The notes beneath the pieces were generated by a model. It was not told the origin of the DNA. It did not search any database and saw only the letters and a list, made by a program, of their open reading frames with translations. Below are positions 53,346-61,770 of a stretch of 64,000 bases of DNA, piece after piece. Positions within the stretch are counted from its first letter, which is position 1. Every line of letters begins with the position of its first letter. The DNA is from JADJWR01 sp963847675 (GTDB taxonomy: Bacteria; Pseudomonadota; Gammaproteobacteria; Burkholderiales; Burkholderiaceae_F). The DNA is taken from NCBI GenBank assembly GCA_963847675.1, contig CAWKAP010000008.1, positions 660,473 to 724,472 of the forward strand. The letters run 5' to 3'. Position numbers and translations under genes: made by a program.

Positions 53346-53960
53346 ATGACGGATCCGGATGCGAAGGCCTGGTTCAGTCGCAGCGTCGAGGCCTGCATGG
53401 ATTCGCTGTACGGGCTGGCGATGCGACTGACCCGCAACGGCGCGGATGCGGAAGACCTGGTGGCCGACGCCGTCGCCAGGGCATGGTCCGCCATCGGGAC
53501 GCTCGAGGACCGGGGGCGTGTGCGCGCCTGGCTCTTTCGCATCCTGCACAACTGCTACATCAGCGACTACCGAAAGAAATCGGTCCGCCCCGTCGAATGG
53601 TCCTACGACGAGCGTTCCGTCGATGGCGACGAAGACGACCTTGCGCTGCTGCTGGGCGAGCAGTCGGACGAATTCCTGGTCTGGTGGGCCAATCCCGAGC
53701 GCGAATTCGCCAATCGTTTGCTGGGCCAGGACATCATGGCGGCGATCGAGGATCTCCCGGAAGTCTTTCGGACCGTGATCACGTTGGTCACCATCGAGGG
53801 CCTCCCTTACGATGAGGCGGCGGAAATCCTCGGCGTGCCGCCGGGAACGGTTCGCTCCCGCATGAAGCGCGGCCGAACGCTGTTGCAGAAGGCATTGTGG
53901 GAACACGGCAAGGACGCGGGGTTGATCGGCGGCGACGAACTGCAGGGCTGCAAAATATGA
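53346..53960 (+). CDS. ECF-family RNA polymerase sigma factor
   Basis: A 204-residue sigma factor with region 2 (LYGLAMRLTRNGADAEDLVADAVARAWS, RAWLFRILHNCYISDYRKK) and region 4 (LPEVFRTVITLVTIEGLPYDEAAEILGVPPGTVRSRMKRGR). It differs from the 31-kb sigma by a long acidic linker (SVDGDEDDLALLLGEQ). The stop overlaps the ATG of a small zinc anti-sigma protein (ATGA). No promoter matching the 31-kb motif was seen upstream. Confidence 0.9.
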   Translation: MTDPDAKAWFSRSVEACMDSLYGLAMRLTRNGADAEDLVADAVARAWSAIGTLEDRGRVRAWLFRILHNCYISDYRKKSVRPVEWSYDERSVDGDEDDLALLLGEQSDEFLVWWANPEREFANRLLGQDIMAAIEDLPEVFRTVITLVTIEGLPYDEAAEILGVPPGTVRSRMKRGRTLLQKALWEHGKDAGLIGGDELQGCKI

Positions 53961-54217
53961 CTGACGGTACACATGAGTCCCACCCGGACGACATCGGCTG
54001 CCTCGAGGCGATCAACGGGCTCTACGCCTATCTTGACGGCGAGATGAACGATGCGGAGGCGGTCAGGAAATTCGAAGCGCATCTCGAGCATTGCCGCTCG
54101 TGCTTTTCGCGCCTCGAACTCGAAACCGCGCTCGCCGAGCACATCCGCAAGTCGGCCAAGAGCCGCGCGTCCGACCGGCTGCACGACCGGCTGCGGCAAC
54201 TGATCGACGGGCTCTAG
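53957..54217 (+). CDS. Small soluble zinc-binding anti-sigma factor
   Basis: An 86-residue protein with a ZAS-like domain: H-x3-C-x2-C in EAHLEHCRSCFSRLE, preceded by YAYLDGEMNDAEAVRKFE, which matches the small anti-sigma proteins. It has no membrane span, so it would sense a cytoplasmic signal, possibly thiol oxidation releasing zinc. The start ATG overlaps the sigma stop. A MaoC hydratase follows 89 bp later. Confidence 0.87.
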   Translation: MTDGTHESHPDDIGCLEAINGLYAYLDGEMNDAEAVRKFEAHLEHCRSCFSRLELETALAEHIRKSAKSRASDRLHDRLRQLIDGL

Positions 54218-54306
54218 GCCGACCGGGATACGGCAGCCGGAGGCGTCGCGGGTTGCGGCGGCACGCGGGCCGGGGCAGCGCGCGCGGCGATGAAGGAGCA
54301 CATGCA

Positions 54307-54774
54307 ATGGAAGGCCCGATCCACACCGCGACGTGGCAGGAACTGACTGCCAGGGTGGGTACCGAGATCGGCGTCTCGGCGTGGATCACGGTCGACCAGC
54401 CGACGATCGACGCGTTTGCGGAAGTGACCCAGGATCGATACTTCCTCCACGTCGATCCGCAGCGCGCGGCGGCGACGCCGTTCAACGGCACGATTGCACA
54501 CGGCTGCCTGACGCTGTCGCTGCTGCCGGTGATGAGCTACCAGGTCTGCCCATTCGTGGAAGGTGCGCGCTACCCGCTCAACTACGGCTTCAACCGCCTG
54601 CGCTTCGTGGCGCCGGTGCCCGTCGGATCGCGCGTGCGCGGCCGCTTCGTGCTCCGCAAGGCCGACGTGGTAAGCGCCGAGCAGCGCCAGCTGCTCTACG
54701 ACGTGACGGTCGAGATCGAGGGGGGCACGCGGCCCGCCCTCGTTGCCGAGTGGCTGACGCGGGTTGCCCTGTAG
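54307..54774 (+). CDS. MaoC-type enoyl-CoA hydratase-like protein
   Basis: A 155-residue hot-dog fold protein. The MaoC hydratase signature is FAEVTQDRYFLHVDP and IAHGCLTLSLLP, with the Asp-x5-His dyad in family position. Such proteins hydrate enoyl-CoA. It is 89 bp after the anti-sigma gene and may be a member or a target of the sigma unit. Confidence 0.85.
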   Translation: MEGPIHTATWQELTARVGTEIGVSAWITVDQPTIDAFAEVTQDRYFLHVDPQRAAATPFNGTIAHGCLTLSLLPVMSYQVCPFVEGARYPLNYGFNRLRFVAPVPVGSRVRGRFVLRKADVVSAEQRQLLYDVTVEIEGGTRPALVAEWLTRVAL

Positions 54775-54793
54775 GCCGAAGCCCGCCGCGCGC

Positions 54794-55807
54794 TCAGCCG
54801 CGCTCGTCGCGCCAGGCCGCCTGCACCTCGGCGAGCACCTCGGCGGCGCGGCCTTCGTAGCGCGGCGAAAAGTGAAACGGCACCACGGCCCGGGCGCCGA
54901 GGCGCTGCGCGATCGCCCCGGCCTGCGCCGCGGTCAGGTGGTTCTTGCGCTCGGCGTGGTCCGTCTCGGATCCGAGGAACACGCTCTCGATGAACAGGAT
55001 GTCGACGCCGGTGAGCAGTTCATCGAGCGCGCGCAGGTTGGCCTCGATGTAGCGCAGGTCGGTCACGTAGCCGATGCGCCGGCCGGGCACGAGTTCGAGC
55101 GTGCCGCGCAGTTGGCCGAGCGTTCGGACATCGTCGTGCTCGCCGTCCCGGTCGTGCCACCGGACTTCGATCGGCGTGTCGTCCGGCGCCCCGGCAACGA
55201 CGGCCTGCTTGACGGCGCGCAGCCAGGGCCCGGTCGGCAGCCCCAGTTCGGCGAGCCGGTTCTTCCACACGTTGACGTGCACCGACTCCTCGAGCGCGAA
55301 GGCGAGGCAGGGGATGTCGTGGTCGAGGAACGCGGCGCGCACGCGAAAGCGGTCCTCGGCGATGACGGCGTCGCCCTGTCGCGGCCACGGCGCGTCGAGC
55401 TCGCGCGCGAAGCGGTTGCGGCTGGAGAAGCGCGCGCGCCGGCCGCTGCCGTCGGGCGCGAGTTCGTGCGCCTCGATCGTCAGCGCCACCTCGTAGCGGT
55501 GCACGACGTTCCAGGTGTAGGCGGCTAGCTTGTGCTCGACCTGGCCGATGAACTCCGGCCCGCCGTACAGCGCCACCCGCTCCTTGCGGCCGAGCACGAC
55601 GCGCAGCCAGTGGTCGAAGCCGACGAAGTGGTCGAGGTGGGCGTGGCTGACGAAGATGTCCGACAGGCGCAGCAGCTTGCGCGGCGGCAGCGCCGAAACG
55701 TCGCCGAGGTCGAACAGCAGCGCGCGCCGTTCGTCGCGGAAGTCGACGTACAGGCCGGGGTCGCCGAAGGCGTCGTTGACCAGGGCGGGTTCGAAGAGCG
55801 GGCGCAT
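54794..55807 (-). CDS. Metallo-beta-lactamase-fold RNase Z-like protein
   Basis: A 337-residue protein with the metal motif VSHAHLDHFVGFDHWLR, plus FIESVFLGSETDHAERKNHLTAAQ and VVPFHFSPRYEG, as in the long bacterial RNase Z-like group. It lacks the usual N-terminal exosite loop arrangement of tRNase Z, so tRNA 3' processing is possible but not certain. It is convergent with the MaoC gene, 19 bp apart. Confidence 0.8.
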   Translation of the reverse strand: MRPLFEPALVNDAFGDPGLYVDFRDERRALLFDLGDVSALPPRKLLRLSDIFVSHAHLDHFVGFDHWLRVVLGRKERVALYGGPEFIGQVEHKLAAYTWNVVHRYEVALTIEAHELAPDGSGRRARFSSRNRFARELDAPWPRQGDAVIAEDRFRVRAAFLDHDIPCLAFALEESVHVNVWKNRLAELGLPTGPWLRAVKQAVVAGAPDDTPIEVRWHDRDGEHDDVRTLGQLRGTLELVPGRRIGYVTDLRYIEANLRALDELLTGVDILFIESVFLGSETDHAERKNHLTAAQAGAIAQRLGARAVVPFHFSPRYEGRAAEVLAEVQAAWRDERG

Positions 55808-56012
55808 GGGCGAGATCTCGCCGGAGGGAGCAAGGCCAATTTACCCGTGCGGTTCCGGAGGCCGCTGACTTCAGGCAACGCCCCGGCATCGCGCCGCCGC
55901 GCACGGGCGTTGAGTTGCGCCAATATCCGGCGGCGCCGATTTGCCAGACTGCAGTCGCGCGGTGGTCCACCCGACCGCCGGCGTTTCACCAGCTACCTTA
56001 CGGGGGCCGACC

Positions 56013-56439
56013 ATGAAAGCAACGCTCTGCCTTGCCCTGTCTGTTGCCGTTGCCAGCACCGCCGATGGCGCAGGTGGCGCCTTACAAGGTCGTCGGCGAC
56101 GGCATCCCGCAGTCGCTGACCGGCAAGCCCGGCAGCGCGGCGAGTGGTCGCGCCCTGCTCATCAAGCGCGGCGCCGCCAGCTGCCTGCAGTGTCACTCGG
56201 TCAAGAAGGACAAGGACCTCGCCGCCGGCGGCACCAAGGGGCCGGCGCTCGACGGCGTCGGCGCTGCGCTGACGTCGGCGCAGCTGCGGCTCTCGGTGGT
56301 CGACTACTCGCGCGTGACCGGCGGCACGGCGATGCCGAGCTTCCACAAGGGTGGCGGCGCAGGCGCCGACAAGCCGGCGCTGTCAGCGGCCGAGATCGAG
56401 GACGTCGTTGCCTACCTGTCGACGCTGAAGTCGAAGTAG
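56013..56439 (+). CDS. SoxX-like monohaem cytochrome c, frameshift in the signal peptide
   Basis: A secreted c-type cytochrome with haem motif ASCLQCHSVKK and the SoxX pattern GDGIPQSLTGKPG, then GPALDGVGAALTSAQLRLSVVD, and EIEDVVAYLSTLKS at the end. SoxX with SoxA starts periplasmic thiosulfate oxidation. The signal peptide (MKATLCLALSVAVAST) reads from ATG 56013 in one frame and the mature protein in another; a one-base indel at about 56065 joins them. No soxA or other sox genes are adjacent, so a role in thiosulfate oxidation is unproven. Confidence 0.75.
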
Positions 56440-56513
56440 CGCCGGCCTTCGAGCGGCTGGGCCGCGACGCCAGCAGCACCCTTCGATCGCGGCGCGACAG
56501 CCACGACACAACA

Positions 56514-56535
56514 CGGCCGCCTGTTCTGGCGGCCG
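56514..56535. terminator. Bidirectional hairpin between soxX-like and HMA-like genes
   Basis: CGGCCGCC and GGCGGCCG form an 8-bp stem with a 6-base loop between the stops of two convergent genes. No T-run. The position suggests a shared terminator or antisense-blocking hairpin. Confidence 0.5.
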
Positions 56536-56553
56536 CATCCGACGTCGCTGGCC

Positions 56554-56787
56554 CTACAGGCCGATGAGTTCGGCAGTGACTCCCTGCGCCTTGACGGCGG
56601 CCAGGATGGCCTGGGAATTCACCTTCGCCGGGTCATAAGTGACGATCACCAGATGCGGCTTCGCATCATGGCCTTCGGCAGTGGCCACGCCGTCCAACGC
56701 CGCGATTGCGCTGGTCAGCGACGCCAGCCGGTCGTGACCCAGGGTCTGGTCAACGTGAACCAGTACATCTGCAAGACTCTTCGACAT
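56554..56787 (-). CDS. Small HMA-like (heavy-metal-associated) fold protein lacking CxxC
   Basis: A 77-residue protein with a ferredoxin-like HMA pattern: LTSAIAALDGVATAEGHDAKP, then LVIVTYDPAKVNSQAILAAVKAQGVTAELIGL. The usual C-x2-C in the first loop is absent, replaced around HVDQTLGHDRL with two histidines. Binding of metal is therefore uncertain. Convergent with the SoxX-like gene. Confidence 0.65.
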   Translation of the reverse strand: MSKSLADVLVHVDQTLGHDRLASLTSAIAALDGVATAEGHDAKPHLVIVTYDPAKVNSQAILAAVKAQGVTAELIGL

Positions 56788-57044
56788 TCATGTCCCCCGT
56801 GACGTTTGATCTGCTCCGCGGATCGTGCGGCGCGTGCGTGTTGACGCCCGCACTGTCGGAACCCGTGTTTCCGGGCCAAGGCGTCTCGGCCTCCCCGCTG
56901 GACATTTAGCACTCCGCGCCGGGCCTGTCAAAAGCGAGCGGCAAACAACATGAGGACGTCGTCGGCGCCCATCCCGACGGCGCTGGCCATCCCGCTCGGG
57001 CCAGTGGACTTCGCTTTGCAGCGCGCGACACGGAAGACGGTTGC

Positions 57045-57707
57045 TCAGAGGCGCCGGCGCGCCAGCGTCAGCCCGTCGCCGATCGGCAGCAGCGCGAGAT
57101 CGATGCGCTCATCGCCGTGCAGCTTGCGGTTGAAGCGCTGCAGCGCGGCGGTGTCCTCGTCCTGCGCCGGTTTGGCCACGCGGCCGCTCCACAGCGTGTT
57201 GTCGATGGCGATCAGCCCGCCGGCGCGCACCAGCTGCAGGCAGCGTTCGTAGTAGCCGTCGTAGTTGACCTTGTCGGCGTCGATGAAGGCGAAGTCGTAG
57301 GCGCCGGCCTCGCCCGCGGCGAGACGGGCGTCGAGCGTCTGCAGCGCCGGCGCGAGCACCAGCTCGATCCGGTCCGCCACGCCGGCGCGCTGCCAGTGCG
57401 GCCGGCCGAGCGCGGTGAACTCGTCGCTGACGTCGCAGGCGAGGATGCGGCCCTCGGCGGGGAGCGCCAGCGCCACGGCCAGTGCGCTGTAGCCGGTGAA
57501 GACGCCGACCTCGATCGTCCGTCGCGCGCCGATCAGCCTGACCAGCAAGGCCATGAACTGGCCCTGCTCGGGAGCGATCTGCATGCCGCCGCGCGGGTGC
57601 CCGCGCGTGGCCTCGCGCAGCGCGGTGAGTTCGGGGTGTTCGCGCAGCGAGGTGTCGAGCAGGTAGCGGTAGAGCGTGTCGTCGAGCGCGAGCGTGCGGC
57701 GGGACAT
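57045..57707 (-). CDS. Caffeoyl-CoA-type O-methyltransferase
   Basis: A 220-residue SAM and metal-dependent catechol O-methyltransferase. Family blocks are PRGGMQIAPEQGQFMALLVRL, IEVGVFTGYSALAVALALP, and FAFIDADKVNYDGYYE with the metal-binding aspartate, then IAIDNTLWSGRV. The substrate is unknown. ATG 57707 is chosen; an M28 peptidase lies 22 bp upstream on the same strand, so these are probably cotranscribed. Confidence 0.9.
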   Translation of the reverse strand: MSRRTLALDDTLYRYLLDTSLREHPELTALREATRGHPRGGMQIAPEQGQFMALLVRLIGARRTIEVGVFTGYSALAVALALPAEGRILACDVSDEFTALGRPHWQRAGVADRIELVLAPALQTLDARLAAGEAGAYDFAFIDADKVNYDGYYERCLQLVRAGGLIAIDNTLWSGRVAKPAQDEDTAALQRFNRKLHGDERIDLALLPIGDGLTLARRRL

Positions 57708-57729
57708 GGCGATCTCCGGTGGACGCGGG

Positions 57730-58602
57730 TCAGGCCGCGCCGGCAAGCGATTCGAGCGTGCGCGCCAGGCCTTCGACGACCTGCGCCATCCGCGCGTAGT
57801 CGAGCTTCTCCGGCGTGTCGGTCGGCTGGTGGTAGTGGCGGTAGCGGTGAAACGCGGTGTCGGTGACCATCGCCGCCGGATAGCCCTCGCGCCAGAACGA
57901 CAATTGGTCGCTCCAGCCGATACCGGGCACCAGCGCCGGTGCGGCGAGCTTCTCGGCGGGGAAATCGCTCGACGCGCGGAAGGCCTCGAACACGCCGCGC
58001 AACGCATGGCGCGAGCGCACGTTGGAGACGAAGGCGACGTAGTTGCCCTGCGCCGGGTAGAAATACTTCAGCAGCGGCGGATAGCCCTGGCTGCCCATCT
58101 CGTCGCTGTAGCAGCCGAGCATCTCGAGCGAAAGCATCACGCGGATGTCGTCGCCGCGGGCGCGCGCCGCCTTCGCATACACCTTGCTGCCCATCTCGCC
58201 CCAGAAGAAGAAGGGCGGCTCCTCGTTGACGAACGCCACCAGGCGGATCGTGCGCGCCGGCTGCGCTTCACGCAGCAGGCGGGCGAGTTCGAGGATCGCG
58301 GCCACGCCGCTGGCGTTGTCGTCGGCGCCCGGCGAGCCGGGCACGGTGTCGTAGTGCGCGCCGGCAAGCACGATCTCGCCGGCGCGCGCGTTGCCGGCGA
58401 TCGAGATCTCGAGGTTGGCGCTGTCCACCCCCTGCGCCTCGTACGCCTGCCGGTTCACTGCGTAGCCGATTGCGCGCAATGTCTCACCGATGTAACGCTC
58501 GGCGGCGTGAAGCGCCTGCGGCCGCAGCACGTGCCGCTCGCCGATCTCGTCCGCCAGCCGCTCGACATGGCGGCGGAGCCTGCTTTCGAGGCTGACGGTC
58601 AC
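57730..58602 (-). CDS. M28-family zinc peptidase
   Basis: A 290-residue aminopeptidase-like protein. The metal site is visible: His in LAGAHYDTVPG, Asp in GADDNASGVAAILEL, Glu-Glu in VAFVNEEPPFFFW, and Asp in VTDTAFHRYRHYHQPTDTPEKLD. No signal peptide is visible, so it may be cytosolic. The start is GTG 58602. A cupin gene lies upstream after 22 bp on the same strand. Confidence 0.9.
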   Translation of the reverse strand: MTVSLESRLRRHVERLADEIGERHVLRPQALHAAERYIGETLRAIGYAVNRQAYEAQGVDSANLEISIAGNARAGEIVLAGAHYDTVPGSPGADDNASGVAAILELARLLREAQPARTIRLVAFVNEEPPFFFWGEMGSKVYAKAARARGDDIRVMLSLEMLGCYSDEMGSQGYPPLLKYFYPAQGNYVAFVSNVRSRHALRGVFEAFRASSDFPAEKLAAPALVPGIGWSDQLSFWREGYPAAMVTDTAFHRYRHYHQPTDTPEKLDYARMAQVVEGLARTLESLAGAA

Positions 58603-58624
58603 AGGTCGCGCGACGACTGGTTAC

Positions 58625-59008
58625 TCAGACCGCTGGCACTTCTTCGGTTGCGAAGTCCGCCGGCATCACGATCTCCAGCAGCTCGACGTCCTCGCTGTGG
58701 CCGATCTCGCGGTGGCGGATCAGCGGCGGCTGGTGCACGCACGAGCCGGCCTCGAGCCGCACGTTGCCCTGCCCCTCGTACTCGAATTCGATCCACCCCT
58801 TCAGTACGTAGACGAGCTGGAAGCTCGCGTGGTGGCGATGCGGCTGGCCCGAGAACGGCGCGCCGGGCTTGCCGCGGATCACGTGCGCGACCACGCGGCC
58901 GTCGGTGGCCTGCGCGATGCCGAGGTCGCGGTATTCGAAGAACGAGCGCAGCCCCGACTCGAAGTGCGCATCGCGAAGATGGCTGACGGTGAAGCCCGTG
59001 GTGGTCAT
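58625..59008 (-). CDS. Cupin-domain protein
   Basis: A 127-residue single cupin. Motif 1 appears as PHRHHASFQLVYVLKGWIEFEYEG and motif 2 as GSCVHQPPLIRHREIGHSED, giving a likely metal site of histidines. The reaction is not known. ATG 59008 is preferred. Upstream (574 bp) there is no clear gene. Confidence 0.85.
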   Translation of the reverse strand: MTTTGFTVSHLRDAHFESGLRSFFEYRDLGIAQATDGRVVAHVIRGKPGAPFSGQPHRHHASFQLVYVLKGWIEFEYEGQGNVRLEAGSCVHQPPLIRHREIGHSEDVELLEIVMPADFATEEVPAV

Positions 59009-59582
59009 GTGCGGCCTCCTCGCAGACGACGGAGGCGCAAGCTTGCCAGAGTGAATCAGTGTCGCCAACGCTCACGCACGCACGGCGCGTGCGGCGCGTG
59101 CCCAGGTGATGCAGGTGCAGGCCTCTGCGCCTGTGAGCCACTTCGCCCGATCCGATCGTGAGCGGCAGTTTCCGTTGCGATGCGAACCGCCAACGCGCTC
59201 GTCTTCGGCGGCCGGAAGAGACTGCCTGCGGTCGTCCAGACTTGAAGTAGCAACAGCAGTAGTCGACCCGTTGCAGCCGGCCGGGATTTTGTGAGGCGAT
59301 GGCTGGTTGCCCACATTGGGCCGTCGTTCGCTGCGACCACGTCGAGACTCGAACATCGGCAAGAGCTGTCGTTCGATCACAGATCGGCAATGCCCTGGAT
59401 CGGGCAGTAGCACGGACACTCTAGTGCGGACCTGTTTGGCGCAACTCAACCTGGCCGCGGTTCGGCGATAGCGAAGCATCGCCTCGTGGTGTTTCAAGAC
59501 AAGCAGGCGTGCTGCTGCTATCGCGTCCAGAACAAGAGACCCGGCGGAGGCCGGGCTCCTTGCTTCCGAGGTCAGCCGCGCA
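59009..59582. other. Intergenic stretch without a recognisable gene
   Basis: 574 bp between the cupin gene start and the broken gamma-glutamyltransferase gene. Base composition is less GC-rich than the rest. Short open frames exist on both strands but show no motif, ribosome binding site or family resemblance. I see no RNA gene or repeat. Confidence 0.5.
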
Positions 59583-61567
59583 TCACTTGCCCTGTGGGCG
59601 CGGCAGACCGATCACCGTGCCCTCGCGCCGCGCGTCGGCGGCGCCGTACTGCTTGCCGGTCTTCGGCATCGACGACCACGCGCCTGCACCGAGCCGATGT
59701 CCGACGACGCGTCGACCGTGTGGCCGAGGGCGCGCAGCCCGTGCAGCGACGCCGGCGTGGAACGGACGAACGGCTGCCCGGCGCGCCGTTGTCGACGCTG
59801 ACGCTGCCGCCAGCTGAGGTCGACCGACAGCCGCGGCGCGTCGATCGCCTCCTGCAGCGTCATGCCGTGGTCGATCAGGTTGAGCGTGACGTTGACCACC
59901 GAGTTGATGATCGTCGAGCCGCCGGGCGAGCCGTAGGCCAGGATCGGCTTGCCGTCGCGGTCGAAGATCATCGTCGGCGCCATGCTGCTGCGCGGGCGCT
60001 TGAACGGCTGCGACGTCGTTGGCGCCCGGGTTGAAGCCGGCCGGATCGGGGTTGGCCGCGGGCGTGAAGTTGAAGTCGGTCAGCTCGTTGTTGAGCAGGA
60101 AGCCGAAGCTCTTGAAGCAGCTGATCCGGCGCAGCCGTCGGGTAGTAGCCGGCGAACATGCCGATGCCGTGCGACGACTCGATGGTGTTCGTGTACGAGA
60201 CCATGTTGCCCCACTTGTCGACCACCGAGAAGTGCGTCGTCGAGCCGCCCGGGCCGGCTGAAGACGTCGGCCGCCGCCAGCCGCGTGCCGGCTGCACGCC
60301 CGGCGCACTCGTACGGCCGCGGATCGCCGGCCACCGGGTCGGCGCATCGCGCGCGTCCGGGTCGATCAGCTGCGCTGCGCACCGCCGACGTAGTCGTCGG
60401 ATCGAGCAGGCCCTTGGTCGGCACGTCGACGAAGTCGTCGTCGCCCATCCAGACCGCGCGGTCGGCGAAGGCGAGGCGCATCGCCTCGGCCATCACGTTC
60501 AGCGTGCTCGTCGCGCCGAAGCCGAAGCCCTGGCTGGCGTCGCCGAGCGGGAAGCGCTCGAGCATCTTCAGCATCTGGATCACCGTCAGCGCCGCCCGAC
60601 GACGGCGGCGCCCATCGACTTGATCGTGTAGCCGCGGTAGCTTGCCCTCGATCGGCGTGCGGACGTCGGCCTGGTAGGCCGTCCAGGTCGGCCAGCGTCA
60701 TGCTGCCGCCCTGGCCGCCCGGATCAGGTCGCGGAATGCGCTTCTGGCCCTCGACGATGCCGCGCGATGTCGCGACCCTTGTCGCCGCTGTAGAAGCAGT
60801 CCGGGCCGTGCGCGCGATCGTGCGCAGGGTCTCGGCCAGCGGCTTGTTCGTGCACCAGCGTCGCCGACGGCGACGCGCGACGTGCCGCCCGGGCAGAAGT
60901 AGCCTCGGACTCCGGGTGAGTTCTGCGCGGCTGCCGCGCTGCTGCAGCTGGCGCTGCGACATAGCGCGGCGTCGCGGCGAAGCCGTCGTCGGCCAGCTCG
61001 ATCGCCGGCTGCAGCACCTTCGCCAAGCCGAGGCGTGCCCCAGTTCTCGCAGCGCCATCGCCGTGCCACGCACCATGCCCGGCACGCCGACCGCCAGGCC
61101 CGGAGGTCGAGCGCCGGCGTGAACGATCTGCCCTGCGAACATGGTCGGCGTAGCGCCGGCAGGCGCCTCTCTCGCGCGAGTCGATCGCGAACGGTCTCGC
61201 CGGTCTTGGCCAGGTGAATCATCATGAAGCCGCCGCCGCCGATGCCGGCCGACTGCGGCTCGACGACGTTCAGCGCGTAGGCGATCGCCACCGCGGCGTC
61301 GATGGCGTTGCCGCCCTGCTCGAGGATCTTCGCGCCGGCCTCGGCGCCATAGGGATTGGCCACCGACACCACGCCCTGCCGGAACGCCTTGCCGGTCCAC
61401 GAAGGCGGCTTGCCCTTGGCCTGCGGCGGCAGCACGACGGACGACGAAACGCCGAGCGTCTCGTCACGGCCGTCGGCTTGCGCGACGGCAGCAATGCCGA
61501 CCGCGAGTAGTACTGCGACCAGCATCCGCGAATGGCGCGACATAGCGTAATCTACGATTCCAGACAT
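59583..61567 (-). pseudogene. ggt: Gamma-glutamyltransferase, broken by many frameshifts
   Basis: Family sequence is spread over all three frames. The N-terminus (ATG 61567, AAGGAG upstream, signal peptide MLVAVLLAVGIAAVAQADG) leads to ANPYGAEAGAKILEQGGNAIDAAVA and SAGIGGGGFMMIHL. Then AGATPTMFAGQ and LAVGVPGMVRGTAMALRELG appear in a second frame, LQPAIELADDGFAATPRYVA in a third, LGDASQGFGFGATSTLNVMAEAMRLAFADRAVWMGD further on, GSPGGSTIINSVVNVTLNLIDHGM near the end, and REGTVIGLPRPQGK at the C-terminus. I count at least ten shifts in 2 kb. The enzyme class moves gamma-glutamyl groups from glutathione and would act in the periplasm if intact. Confidence 0.85.
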
Positions 61568-61770
61568 GCAATTGCTCCTTCAGAGATCTGGTGTTTGTGC
61601 TACCCGGACCGCACGAGCCGACCCTGCTGGCCGACGCAGTACGACCCCTCCCTGCCGGTCGCGATTTTCTGAACGAGCGACCGCTTTCTGAACGAATTAA
61701 ACCGATCGATGCAGCAGGATTCGCTAATCCTTTCGGCGGGCGATCGGAAGGTGGGGGTTCGCGTTCTCGT

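Noticed and set aside
56855..56875. GGAACCCGTGTTTCC inverted repeat upstream of the HMA-like gene
   Set aside because: Short, imperfect and lacking a second copy; not enough to call an operator.
59072..59497. Minus-strand frame of 141 codons in a low-GC gap
   Set aside because: No ribosome binding site, no family resemblance, unlike the codon use of neighbours.
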